DNA from: Lentinus brumalis
Taxonomy: Eukaryota > Basidiomycota > Agaricomycetes > Polyporales > Polyporaceae
Assembly: GCA_001792895.1 (NCBI GenBank)
Contig: MARA01000007.1
Location: 682,001-746,000 of the forward strand
Length of the DNA stretch: 64,000 bases
Direction: 5' to 3'
Numbering within the stretch: the first letter of the stretch is position 1; every line of letters begins with the position of its first letter. The translations under genes were made by a program, and so were the position numbers. This document shows positions 1 to 10,459 of this stretch, piece by piece. A model generated the notes under the pieces. The model saw only the letters and a program-made list of their open reading frames with translations, did no database searches and was not told where the DNA came from.

Positions 1-13
1 CTTTGCCCGCCGT

Positions 14-152
14 GTTTGTGATTTCGTTTCCGCGCCGGCGTCTACACTTCCGCTTTCGGTTTCAGTTTCGCCTCTCGACTTCACGACTCCGAATCGCGAC
101 TTCGCCCTATGCGACGCGGTTACCGTGCACCCCGGCTGATTGACGCCTCTGG
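14..152 (+). repeat. Left terminal inverted repeat arm
   Basis: It begins GTTTGTGATTTCGTTTCCGC and matches the reverse complement of about 2390-2527 with a handful of mismatches. The outer boundary is sharp at base 14, because bases 1-13 do not match the sequence beyond 2527. Confidence 0.75.
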
Positions 153-2226
153 CACGCACTGCCGTTAACTCCGCAACGCCTCGCAGCTCACCCAAATGCG
201 GCAGTCAAGTACTCAGGCCTCGAGTTACCGACCTTCTCCGTGACATTTCTCGAGCCCTCCGCGGCCTTCATGGGTCGCGAAGTTTGCACATACTTTAGAT
301 GCACTTGGCACACCCTCTAGACTTTGTTTATATGCACCCTTGCTTTTTTTATACTCGTAAACCTCATCTCTGATTCACGCATTTGCAGCTCTCTCTATCA
401 TCAAGGTCAAACTGCTATGCAATATTAGGTCAAGGGTAAGTCCCCTTGGCTCGAAGTTCTGCGTCAGGCCGTCGCTCTACATTATGTTGCATATTGACAA
501 ATATTCTTGTTTTGCTTGTACTTAGCATCCAAGATGCACACATGCAGAAACTCGAAGTGTTCTCTGAGCTCTCTGTCCGAGTCCGCACTTGCAATGTAAG
601 GTCGCTGAAATGCCTGCATGTGCAGCCTGCACAAGCTGACACCTTTCTTCACAGATTTAACTGCATACTTCTCTTTATGGACTTGAAATCGTACGCTTTA
701 TGCACGGCACATGGTGCACACTTCCCTGTGTCCCGGACCCCGGTTCGCCCTCGCACACTGCGCTGACATACACATCAACATTGAAAAGATCCGTCGACGG
801 TGACGACGGCTTGCACACATGCTCTCCCGAGCAGTCCGTCGTATCCGTCACCCAGCCCAACGGCGGACAAATTTGCACTAGTGATAGTAGGGTTTCCGTG
901 CCCTTCAGCAGCAGTGAGCACTCACAGACTTACTCACGTGCATTAGTTGATGCAGGTGCGATGAGCCTATAGCTCGGAAGCAGGCGTCAGGCTCGATTTC
1001 GGGGTACATTCCTGCTTATTATGACTAGCTATCAATCTCACCAGGGCTCTAGGACTCTCCGACACACGCGACCGTCTCAAGTCCGAGACCACACCCAACT
1101 CCGCTGCCCGCCACGATCTCTCAGGCTCCGCAACCTGACCATGCCAACTCGCGTAAGAAATAGTTCACCTGCGGTCTTAGTAGTACTATAGGACAATTCA
1201 TATCTACTGCTGCGCACCTGCCGCCGCCGCCACCCTTGTCGTAATGTGCAGCCCGGGCGACGAGAAAGGCGGCTGTAGTGCCTTCCCTTCATGCCACTCT
1301 CGCAGGCCGCCTGTGTTCGCCGCTTGCCGCCCGCTGCCCCATGCATGTCCCTCTCGGCCGGTCTATGCAAATGATAGACGATCCTCCAATTCTCGACTCA
1401 TGTCAGACATGCAGTGCACGCTCTGCATTTGTCCCGAGGCTCACATCACACATGAAGTCGTCTCATCTGCTGGCAAGATGAGTCTCAGCACGCAAACTAT
1501 ACGTGCTGCTCACAAGCATTGTGCCCGCCGGCCTTGTGTGGCCCACGGGCGACGTATCCACGGCCCTGCAGTCACGGCTGGAACTTGAAAGACTCGCATC
1601 CAGTACTACCTTAATGTTGATCTCACTATTTAACGTACCTATTCGAGCCTTCGAGCCGCAGTAGTCCCCAATTTCAAAGCATATCCGTCACATACGAGGC
1701 TCTGGTCTAGGACCCTAGAACGAGCTAAATAGAGGGGGTACTCATCAGTACTAAGTACTAGGTGAATGATGGGGTGCACCTTGTCGCCCTCGATGCTTAC
1801 TAGCTTGCTGGCTCTCCTTCTCAGAGTCTCCTACTTCAATTTCAGAGTGTTGCTGTCTACCTTAGTACTCGTCCGAGTCACAGTCTGTGCCGTGGACGCA
1901 GACTCCGCTGGACAGTAAGTAAGGCTTACTGAACTTGAAGTCATGGTACTTAGAAGTTAGTAGCAAGCCTAGTTCCTGCTTGTGGCAATGCTGCAGGCGT
2001 TGCGGAGTTAACGGCAGTGTATTATTGGAGAATATGGAGCGGCAAACCCGCGCGAGCGGTCGTGCGGGGCTGCGAGGAGGAGATGCGCGCTGGGCGCGCA
2101 AGGTATGCATTGACTCGTGTCTTTCATCGATCCTATTGTTCTCTTATCATCCGTCTCGCCCGTCCTCCATCTCGCCTCGCATTCCCCTCGTGTACGATAT
2201 CACTTATACAGCGTCTCGTGTGTACG

Positions 2227-2264
2227 CTCACCTCAGTCTTGCTCCCGCGCACGACTGAGGTGAG
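2227..2264. repeat. Perfect 12-base stem hairpin in the right-arm insertion
   Basis: CTCACCTCAGTC at 2227-2238 pairs perfectly with GACTGAGGTGAG at 2253-2264 across a 14-base loop. The loop plus the inner stem (CTTGCTCCCGCGCACGACTG) recurs at about 2348-2367, flanked in both places by GTTCCTGTTTCATA. The insertion therefore contains a short internal duplication. Confidence 0.7.
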
Positions 2265-2389
2265 TTCCCCGTTGTCTTTTGTTCTCCCGTTCCGTGTACT
2301 CACTGTACCGTAGTTCCTGTTTCATAGGTACCGACCAATCTATTAGTCTTGCTCCCGCGCACGACTGAGTTCCTGTTTCATATGTATGC

Positions 2390-2527
2390 CGGAGGTGTCG
2401 ATCAGCCGTGATGCACGGTAACCGTGTTGCATAGGGCGAAGTCGCGATTCGGAGTCGTGAAGTCGAGAGGCGAAACTGAAACCGAAAGCGGAAGTGTAGA
2501 CGCCGGCGCGGAAACGAAATCACAAAC
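2390..2527 (-). repeat. Right terminal inverted repeat arm
   Basis: Reverse complement of 14-152. Beyond 2527 the sequence changes to degenerate GAAGTTCAACTC-like words up to about 2620, which are not part of the arm. Confidence 0.75.
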
Positions 2528-2669
2528 CCAAGTTGAACTGTGCACGTGCCAAGTTCAACTCCGAAGTTCAGTTCAGTTGCCGAACTCCAAACTCGAAGTC
2601 CAAACCCAGACCTGAAGTCGAGTCTTTTTGTCCGCTGGCGCCCCTCATAGTATTAGGTGAAGTACTAGG

Positions 2670-3800
2670 ATGTTGGGATCATGGAGGTAGTGTGAATAAA
2701 TCTCTCAAGTGTCGACGCACAAGATTGACTGATAATTTTCCCAATCATTCTGATCTCGCTCAGGACCACATCGTGACGTGGCGCGTATGATCGATATCGC
2801 TGGTACGGACATTGGACACGGCACTCTCTATGGCGAGCCGCATGATAGGAGATTGACTTTGGGTACCAATTGACCCCGTCAAGAACACGTATTGCAAGTG
2901 AGCGAAGGTGGGTTGCTGCCACGTCAGTCCCATGCGCCCCCCGACACGACAGTCATTGGAGAGTCGAGGCTTCTTTCATGTAGCGGGTATGTCACCGTGG
3001 CTCGTGAAGCATTCGAAGCTTCATGCGCACACGGCCTCTAACTCAGAAGACCGGGATGTCTCGCCTGATCACTCGACACCATATTCGCATGAAGGGCATC
3101 AAGTTTCGAAACACTCAGCAAACAGTCATGTCACATCGCCACCCTCCGTCTCTTCCTCTACCGGGGGTCTCCGTCACCTCCGGCTTGTGGTCCTCGACCT
3201 CGCATCTCTTCCGGAGGATGTACTTGCGACTTGGGCCCTTGCTTGCTGTATGTGATGCACGAGGGCTATGAGGCGCACATCGGAATGAAGCAAGGCCTGC
3301 AATAGAGACCACAGTGAGTGTCTTGCTAGCATCCGACCAACGCTCTGACGTACCACAGTGCTACAGCGAAGCAAACCTGCATCCGACATCGACTACCAGT
3401 GTCCCTGCTGGCTAGGACAGAAAGTACTGTAAGTGTCATCTTGACTATTGAGCGCGGGGTCGGCGTACCTGGACCGAGTATACTTCGTCTAGTGCAAGTA
3501 TGATCGGCCGGTGGAGTTCCCAGCTCCGAGCCATCTCTGCAACGCGGGCATGGACACAACATCTGTGGGCATCAGCGTCCTTGACATCTGGAGACCATAC
3601 TCATCGCAGCTCCACGATCAGTGCATCCCCGCACAGGACTCGCCGATCCGCTCGAACGTCGACGGCCCGGGGGCAAGACGTGCTCGCCTAGAGACGCAGA
3701 GCTCATTGGCGTTTGTGCGATGGCTCGTCAATTGGGATGGAAAGGCATTGTACTGTGCTAGGTATGCTTCAAGCTCCCGCTTTCGGGGATGAGCCTCGGC
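2670..3800 (+). pseudogene. Decayed gene upstream of zinc-finger paralog 1 (block copy 1)
   Basis: This stretch and 12820-13800 are diverged copies of each other. Short conceptual peptides are preserved between them: RDVARMIDIAGT with TLYGEPHDRR here against RDVARGIDTAGT with TLYGEPHHRR in the second copy. Further on, YEAHIGMKQGLQ here matches YEAQIGRTQGLH there. Conservation at the peptide level suggests former plus-strand coding exons. This copy has a stop codon right after the last peptide, and no continuous spliced model spans the region. I do not recognise the family. Both copies lie 1-2 kb upstream of a zinc-finger paralog, so they were duplicated together with it. Confidence 0.4.
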
Positions 3801-4432
3801 GTATGCTTACAAGACACTGCTGTTTGTTGGCTGAATAAAGACTGCGCTCGAAGGCCAGGGAGGCCACAACACGGGCGAAGCTCGTGTGCGGGTAGGCGCG
3901 GGTGACAACTGGCGAAGACTTCAAACCACCGACCCCTGCCAGGTTTGCGAACATGTCTGAACGCCCTGCGCTCTTCTCAAGTACCAGGATGTAGTGATTG
4001 CCACGTGAACACAAGCGACGTTGAACCAAGACAGAAGGGAGCAAGGCGAGCTGCAACTCAACACACGCACCTCCGCGACTACCCGTAGAACCTCCTCCGA
4101 CCACCACGTTAGACATCCGGATGGCGTTTTGTCAATGTCTGCTTGTCGAACAGGGCGTTTGGCGTGTAGAAGAGACGTGCAAGTCGGATGGCAAGGCGGA
4201 CGAAAGAGGTTCGAAGATGGCCCTGCGGAAGGGCAAAGTGCGACCTTGGGCGCTTTTGTGGATGGCAATCCGTGAAGGTGAGCTCTTTGCCGCGGTTCGT
4301 ATAACTCTCCTTGGGTATCATCTTGACAATTCGCACTTTATCTAGCCGTTGTAGGGACTTTGGGAACAACGAGGCTCGGTGCAGTGGAGACTTCGGGGCC
4401 GACGCAAATGCGACGCGAGATCCCGAGTTTCC

Positions 4433-4460
4433 TTTGTCACGTTACAGACGCGTCGACGCG
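4433..4460 (+). promoter_or_regulatory. Conserved promoter box of the zinc-finger family, copy 1
   Basis: TTTGTCACGTTACAGACGCG followed by TCGACGCG. Nearly the same sequence precedes the other two zinc-finger paralogs (7899-7918 and 14561-14588), 218-344 bases before their ATG. It is followed in two copies by a second shared word, GTGGATATCTTGCCTC, and then a pyrimidine-rich leader. The core TCACGTTAC contains CACGT, a half-site of the kind bound by bHLH factors. A regulatory role is inferred from conservation only. Confidence 0.5.
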
Positions 4461-4650
4461 TTTGTGACCCATTTGTTTACGGATTTGTTTACGTCGCTTT
4501 GCACCGCACGCATGTGGATATCTTGCCTCCCTCTCGCATCCCTCACCTCCCCTCACCCACCCCCGTCCCCTCCGTCCCCCGCTCCCCGTCGGCCCCGTCT
4601 CGTCAAACCACCATTCTCTTTCCTCTCTCTAATTTCTTACGACATTCCCT

Positions 4651-5746
4651 ATGCCGGCTACACGCAGCACCCGCAAGAGGGCCGAAGCCCGAGCAGGTTC
4701 GTAACCACTCTACGCTTGTCACTTGTGACAGATGCGTATTGATTTGACGTCTTCGATGATTTCTCCTCAACTTCTGTTTAATCTGCGACAGTCGATGCTG
4801 TTAAGCCGCGTGCCCAAGGGCGGAAGGCAGCCGAAGGTGCCTCTGAGAAGCGACAGGGTTCAAGTGGTACGTCGTGTAGTCACGTCCTTCGGGTCGCAGG
4901 TCGCGCCTGACCTCTCGCTTCCTGTAGCTTCCTCGCGCACCACCAAGACCCCTGCGAGACAGGAGTCTCAGCTAGTAGAGAAGCATTTGCAGCACCTCAG
5001 GGTACTGCACACGGACGCGCCCGAGTTTTGCGGCGTGATAGGATGTGACTATTATATTGGCACTACCCTCGAACAAGTCAACGCAAAGGTGATTACGACT
5101 CGTGATCACGTTAGGGACCATTACGCCCCAAAGCGTAACGCGCAGGGCGAGCTCGACCCTGAACATGGGAAGAGGGATTTCAAGGTGCTTTCTGTATGTC
5201 TTTGGCCAGGTTGCGAGGACGATACCGCGCGAGACGTGAACTCGCTGACTCGGCACACGGAGGAGGATCACCTCGGTTGGCGATACAAGTGCCCTGACCG
5301 TGACTTCCATGCGGGGAGCAAGGTGATACCAACCTTCTGCCGGGCGGATGCCCTAACCACGCATGTCAAGAAGTTTGCTGAGGACGGGCACATGCTCAGT
5401 ACGTCTCCTACCTTTGCATGTGTTCCCATCATTCTTTCTGACGTCGTGGCACGCAGAGGGGGACATCCTCGCGATGCTCAATCGACTGAACGCCCAAAAG
5501 GCGGCTCAACCAGAAGAGGAGGGCGAGAAGGAGAACCGTGAGCCCGACTCGGATGTGTTCTCCGTCGTGCCCGACGCTGTCCGCGACATGTCCCCGCCAC
5601 CCGATCTCCTCGGAAACAGGTACGAGCCGGCGGTGAACTTCCACTTGGCGTACTGCGACACTATCGATGACCAGTATCCGTCTGAAGACGTGCTGCCGGA
5701 GTCGGACCATGAGACCCCGGATAGCTCCTTCGACCCATTATTCTGA
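4651..5746 (+). CDS. C2H2-like zinc-finger protein with acidic tail, paralog 1
   Basis: Four exons (4651-4696, 4792-4866, 4928-5398, 5457-5746) join in phase to 293 residues. The N-terminus is basic. Three metal-binding candidates follow: Cys75/Cys80/His101/His105, Cys131/Cys136/His150/His155 and Cys162/Cys178/His186/His195. The second is close to a classical C2H2 finger, while the first and third have unusual spacing. After them come an acidic EEEGEKEN stretch and a conserved C-terminal block, VFSVVPDAVRDM to SSFDPLF, shared with the paralog at 14905. The start was chosen because exon 1 aligns codon for codon with exon 1 of that paralog, both ending in phase 1. The fingers suggest nucleic-acid binding in the nucleus, but no named family is recognised. 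No regulatory partner is evident. The gene is intact. Confidence 0.75.
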
Positions 5747-5930
5747 TCGCATCTGCGATCCCCACTCGTCGCGGACTCGCACTACCCCATAGTCGTTTCT
5801 TTCGTGGTCGAGCTCTTTGAACCTTCCGCCGCAATCACCTTCATGCATGCTTCCAGTCCAGTCCTCATTGTCCATTGATCTCACTCCGCTATCACCGCTT
5901 TTACTACATCTCTCCCATCCGTCTCTACTA

Positions 5931-6093
5931 GCGGGCAAACAGCTGGCGGCTGTCCCGTGATCGCTTTCGCACACCCACTCTGCTGTCGATGTCATCTGTC
6001 TCACATCGTTATTGTCATCGGTGCTCTCGCATAGCCTCACGTTCTTTCAAACTCACCGCTGCCCGCGGGGAAAACAGCTGACGGCTGTCCCGC
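5931..6093. repeat. Palindromic hairpin repeat cluster downstream of paralog 1 (2 copies)
   Basis: Two copies, at 5931-5958 and 6065-6093, of a degenerate palindrome of the form GCGGG, a 3-6 base spacer, ACAGCTGACGGCTGT, CCCGC. ACAGC pairs with GCTGT, and GCGGG pairs with CCCGC. The same element occurs three times after the second zinc-finger gene and four times after the third. Confidence 0.7.
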
Positions 6094-6311
6094 TATGACT
6101 TTCAAACATCCAATCCCCTGTCTCTTGCTCCTGCTTTCTTATTTATCTCGTTACGCTACTCGGTCGCATGTCCCGCAGCTCTCGGCTATCTCCTATTGTA
6201 GCCATAAGTTATAACCCTCTCTCGTATCTCGTCCTCTGTAATCGCTCTGACAAGTCGTGCTCGTATCCACATCTGTCCTCCTCATCGTACTGCTTCAGCT
6301 AGCTATAAGCA
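6094..6311. other. Intergenic stretch
   Basis: Pyrimidine-rich sequence between the hairpin cluster and the next candidate gene. I see no gene or repeat here. Confidence 0.5.
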
Positions 6312-7560
6312 ATGTTACATTACTCTCAACGTCTGCCGACTTTGAATGCGCTCTTCCGGGAAGGTTCGAACCACGAACTTCTTCCGGCGCGCGTCTACGG
6401 AACTCTGTGCAGTTGGCACAGCCACTACGAACAGGCTTGTCACGCCCAAGATGAACGACGGAACGTTGAGGCCCAGGGAGACTACAACGTGAGTCTGTAC
6501 AGCCTGAGATATTAATTCTTGCTATAGGACTACTCGCTGATGCGTCCGCGGGCTCTCTGGGGAGCGTCGTGGCTCGGTCGGGGGTGGGTATCTTCGCAGA
6601 TTGAGATCGGGGTTATCGAAAGGACTCCGAGCTGCTGCGAGGCACTTGCGCTATAGTTCGACAAGACGAGCTGTACCCGTGGTGCACTAGGCTGCTGTGG
6701 AGGACTAACTCATACTGGAGCAGGTGAGATGCTCTTGAGTCGGCGTCCCTTCGAGAGTAAACAAGAGGATGACGTGGCAGATCATACGCAAATCAAAGAA
6801 CGTCGCAAGGCTTCAAAATTCAAGTCTCCACGGCCGTGGACAATGCTGAGGCGTACACTGTGTAGGTTGCACATATGAAGACCTCGAAAGCAAGACCAGG
6901 GACACATGAATGCCCGCGATTCGCGACGAGATGCACAGTCTGCGTTCGAGTTCGCCATGCTCAGCTTGTGGTACAATGCTCACCAGCTCCTTGTGTGTTA
7001 GGGGGACAGCTAACACAATTAGTTGCAGTGTCGCCTCTCCCCCAGTTCCAGCCGACGATCTTGCCCAGACTGAGCCCGATCAAGACTCCGGGGATGACTC
7101 TCATACGAGACGTATGTCGAACATACTCAGGTCTGATGCTCTCCTCACGGCCTCACTGGCAGGTCTCTCACTGAACCTCTGAAACAATAGTGGCGTCTGC
7201 ATGGCAGGGATGTCTGCGCTGCGTCATCCCCTCCAGTGCGTTCAACCTTGACACGGAACGGAGTTTCCTCCTCCGCATGTGCCGATGCGAACTTGCCCCA
7301 CAGTACTCCGATTGTCTCCCACGAGCCTCCGCAGAATCCGACTTGTTACGACACTTATTTTCTGCTCAGGTGTTGCCACGGAGGAGAGGATGTGCATACC
7401 GAGCAGAAGCGAGAGGGTGGCTGTCTCAGCCTAGGGTTCTTCTCCACAGCTTGTCTTTATACATACACAGTCGGGCGGCCTCATGCGATTCCACAATACG
7501 GGCTGGACAGGAACGATGTGCCACTCGAGGATATGGACGCACCTCACGAAGAAGCCCTGG
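6312..7560 (+). CDS. Candidate multi-exon gene of unknown function
   Basis: Several exon-like segments join with canonical sites. About 6312-6489 ends in VEAQGDYN at a GTGAGT donor and is followed by DYSLMRPRALWGASWLGRGW from about 6529. A later segment near 6940-6990 reads AFEFAMLSLWYNAHQLLV. It splices across an intron ending TTGCAG to VASPPVPADDLAQTEPDQDS and on to DDSHTR (about 7027-7110). A further segment (about 7192-7368) reads WRLHGRDVCAASSPPVRSTL. The composition is protein-like, and the acidic Pro/Asp-rich linker is typical of coding DNA. Not all junctions between the first and later segments could be closed, so the start, the end and the number of genes are uncertain. No family is recognised. 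It lies between zinc-finger paralogs 1 and 2. Confidence 0.35.
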
Positions 7561-7898
7561 TGAGCATTATTTATGTCGCCGTCCCCGTAGCACTCTGGCT
7601 CTCGTACAACCCGGTGTGTCTAGCTTACGACGGTTATCATGACATGGGGTGGCCGGCGGGAAGGACGAGGGCAAAGCGCACTTGGGCGCTTTGGCCACCC
7701 GTGGTTGTTGAACTTTGCGCTTTGCTTCCGATATCTCCATCTCGCGGTGCGGAATACTGACAGATGCACGATGGGATACAGATGTCTCATTGACCAGACA
7801 TGCAGAGGCGCAGGTCGTCAGTTCAGCACGGGAGAAGATTCCCACGCGCCGAATAACATACCAAAAACAGAGAACCATTGGTCGGCATCACCCGCTCC

Positions 7899-7918
7899 TT
7901 TGTCACGTTACGGACGCG
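7899..7918 (+). promoter_or_regulatory. Conserved promoter box of the zinc-finger family, copy 2
   Basis: TTTGTCACGTTACGGACGCG, matching the boxes at 4433 and 14561, 224 bases before the ATG of the second paralog. The 3' part (TCGACGCG) is interrupted here, but a related GCGACGCGTTTGTTTAC follows at about 7930. Confidence 0.5.
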
Positions 7919-8122
7919 CTCTGTATGTAGCGCGACGCGTTTGTTTACATGACTTTGGACCGCTTAAAAGTCCGGCTCGAGCTCCGGCTCGAGCTCTCCA
8001 GCCACATACGAACACTCGGCCACCCTCTCCTCTCCTCTCCACCACCAACCACCCGCCAACTCTCCAACTCTCAAAGAGTTACATCCTATCCTCACATCCC
8101 TCACAACTCTAGTTTGACTCCA

Positions 8123-8907
8123 ATGTGCATTCTCGATCGCGAACCTCGGAGCTGCAAGCCCGCTCCTCCGCGCGCAGGTGCGTCATTCGTCTCTCCTCTC
8201 TGATCGTGTCCGGGCCTAAGAGCCCTCTAACCTCTTTCTCCAGCACCTTACCATATTCCCCCTCGAATGCATTCTCGTTCGTCGTCCGCAACCACATCTG
8301 CCACCGCCTCCGAGTGTGGCTTCGACTCAGAGACCCAACATTCCTGCTCCCCATCGCCTTCACCCGACGACCGAGGCTTCGCTGAGGCCGTCGCCGCCCT
8401 TCCCTCCCGCCCCGCAGACGAGCGCCGTCGCCGCCGTGCCGAAGAAGAGCTCAAGCACATGCGGCGCACGGACCTGAAGGGTCCCAAGTCCAAGAATATG
8501 TGCCGCATCGGCGCGATTCCGTGCAGGGACCTCCTGCTCGCGGAGGACATCGAGGAGACGCGAAAGCACATCCGCAGCCATTGGAAAGACAAGGAGGGCC
8601 CCTTCGTGTGTCAGGGCCGGTCGACGAAGGGCGGCCGCCCGTGCACCCGCGATTTCACGACGCTGCCGGAGCTCGTCAAGCACTTCGAGACGCACCTGTA
8701 CTGGGCCTACTGGTGCGCGGTGTGCGAGGATGGGTACTCGCGGCTGGACGCGCTTGAGAGACACAAGAAGACCCTCATTCATAAGAAGAATGAAGGCCGC
8801 AGGCGCAGGAATGCGCGTGAAGGTGTGTGTCTTTCTTGGGCCTGCTTCGTTGTGCTTGTGAACGTGCACTGACGATTTGTATCTCGCTACTAGCACGCCG
8901 CTGTTAG
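8123..8907 (+). CDS. C2H2-like zinc-finger protein, short paralog 2
   Basis: Three exons (8123-8177, 8244-8822, 8894-8907) join to 215 residues. Exon 1 and the start of exon 2 align with paralog 3: both cross the first junction in phase 1, and exon 2 begins Ala-Pro-Tyr in each. The middle is Ser/Pro-rich, then a basic DERRRRRAEEELKHMRR helix, then three finger-like units. The last, Cys176-x2-Cys179-x12-His192-x5-His198, is a classical C2H2 finger. The two before it have longer Cys-Cys spacing. A basic tail (GRRRRNAREG) could act as a nuclear localisation signal. The acidic tail and the VFSVVP block of the other two paralogs are missing, because the coding sequence ends four codons after the last intron. 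A nucleic-acid-binding role is inferred. Confidence 0.7.
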
Positions 8908-9396
8908 GCAGACAGAGTCGGCCTGAGCGGACAGCGGCGGGTTGCGTGGCACTAGCACGTGAGCACTCTCTGCCTTCTGGTGCCTTCGAGGTCATCGCTG
9001 AGACGATAACATTCTGTGTTCCAGGTGGTAGTTTATGAGCTCCCCGTCGCTCCCGGGCGGGTTCATGTCTCCCCCATCCAACCGTCTACATCGCCCGATG
9101 CCGACGTTCAGCCAGCACGCTTGCTCCCTCATCCGCCTTCAGTCTGTCACCAGCTTCGACTTACACCGCACCCGCATGTCAACTTTCTCCTACGACATCA
9201 TGAACTTACGAATCCCTCACGCCCCGGACACACCTCCCGCGCCACACAACCACGGCCGACCGCCGAAGCACTCCGTCCACGTCCACGTCCACGTCTCCAT
9301 CTTCATCTTCATCATCTATGCCTCCATCTCTGTCCCCTCTCCTGATTACTCCGTTATCATTATGCCATCCAGGTTCTCCAGTCCATCGCGATCCTC

Positions 9397-9914
9397 CCCG
9401 GGTATAACAGCTGACGGCTGTCCCGACTCCCGACTCCCGCTCGCGCTTCCACCGTCCATATTCCGTCTCCTCGTCTCGTCTAGTTCTCCAGTGCTGTGAC
9501 CATGCTCCCCACGCTGTCATCGCTATCCCATCTCATCCCCGTCCCGCGCTCTCCTACCGCAAGCGGCCTGCTCGGGCCTCTCCCCTCGCGGGCATAACAG
9601 CTGTCGGCTGTCCCGCCCGCCGCCCGTCGCCCGCCGCTCGCCTCTCACCGTTACTGCTCTACTGCTCTCCTGCTCCCACCTCCTGCTCACTCCTCCTATT
9701 TAATGTCGTGATCTCCTTCCCTCCGTTATAATCGCTATCCCCCTCCGCGACCATAGCCGCTATCGAAAGTCCCGGCTCCACCATCGTCTTCCACCTGCTC
9801 TCTTACTTATGCTCTCAGCCTCTTACGCACCGCTTTCCCACTTTCCGCACTGCACGGGACACTACTAAGTACTAAGTACCCGCGGGTATATATAGCAGCT
9901 GAAGGCTGTCCCGC
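9397..9914. repeat. Palindromic hairpin repeat cluster downstream of paralog 2 (3 copies)
   Basis: Copies at 9397-9425, 9588-9616 and 9882-9914, with the common core CAGCTGNCGGCTGTCCCGC (one copy reads CAGCTGAAGGCTGTCCCGC). The sequence between copies is pyrimidine-rich and non-coding. Confidence 0.7.
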
Positions 9915-10459
9915 CGTCTCTCGTCTCTCTGTCTCCCCTTACGCAGTCTCCGCTGTAGCTGTAGATGTAGTCTCACAGCCTCGTTACTGATCACCTGTCG
10001 TCTCTGTCCTGACTCGGAATATATTGCGCTCGAATATCTCGTCGTCTGGCATGGTCCCGATACCTGCGTGGGAGCTGGCAGGTATGTAAGTGATGCTGAA
10101 ATTACAGTACTGGTACGCCGCCAGACAGAGCCTCCGCCTCGTCGGCACTTCGCCCAAGCTCAAACGGCACAAGATCGTACGGATATGCGATACATCATCT
10201 ACAGTAGGATCGTGGTACCGATACAAGAACATTCGTCGTACATAGTCATACAGAGGAAAGCACCCCGATAGCAAGAAAGAGAAGCGTCGAGCGGGAGGCG
10301 TCGCATGCCTCGAGTCAACGCGAAACAGCAGAGAGCACATCGACAACAAGCAGTCGCGACTCAGAGGCCCTAGGTCACGGTACGGCGGCCCTTCTCCGGC
10401 ACAGCGCCGCGGTCGCCCATCTCTTCGTCTTCGTCATTCTCGACGGCCGCAGCCGTGTC
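9915..10459. other. 3' flank of the NmrA-like gene, duplicated at about 17.2-17.4 kb
   Basis: Several patches, including GTACCGATACAAGAA and AGCACCCCGATAGCAAGAA, recur in the same order at about 17266-17325. This shows that the 3' flank was copied with the gene fragment. I see no other gene here. Confidence 0.55.

Larger units (their letters stand above)
14..2527. mobile_element. Non-autonomous element with long terminal inverted repeats
   Basis: The first 140 or so bases of the window recur in reverse complement at about 2390-2527 with only a few mismatches. A second inverted pair lies just inside: 157-185 against 1989-2018. On the left the two arms are adjacent. On the right they are separated by about 370 bases (2019-2389), so the right arm seems to have received an insertion. 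No open frame between the arms resembles a transposase, so this looks like an internally deleted, non-autonomous DNA element. I see no clear target-site duplication outside base 14 or base 2527. The arms are rich in short CGACTTC-like words, so a foldback element built from simple repeats is an alternative. Confidence 0.6.

Noticed and set aside
6361..6380. GGTTCGAACC resembling a tRNA T-arm
   Set aside because: No acceptor, D or anticodon arms can be folded around it. Similar GGTTC words occur at zinc-finger intron donors.
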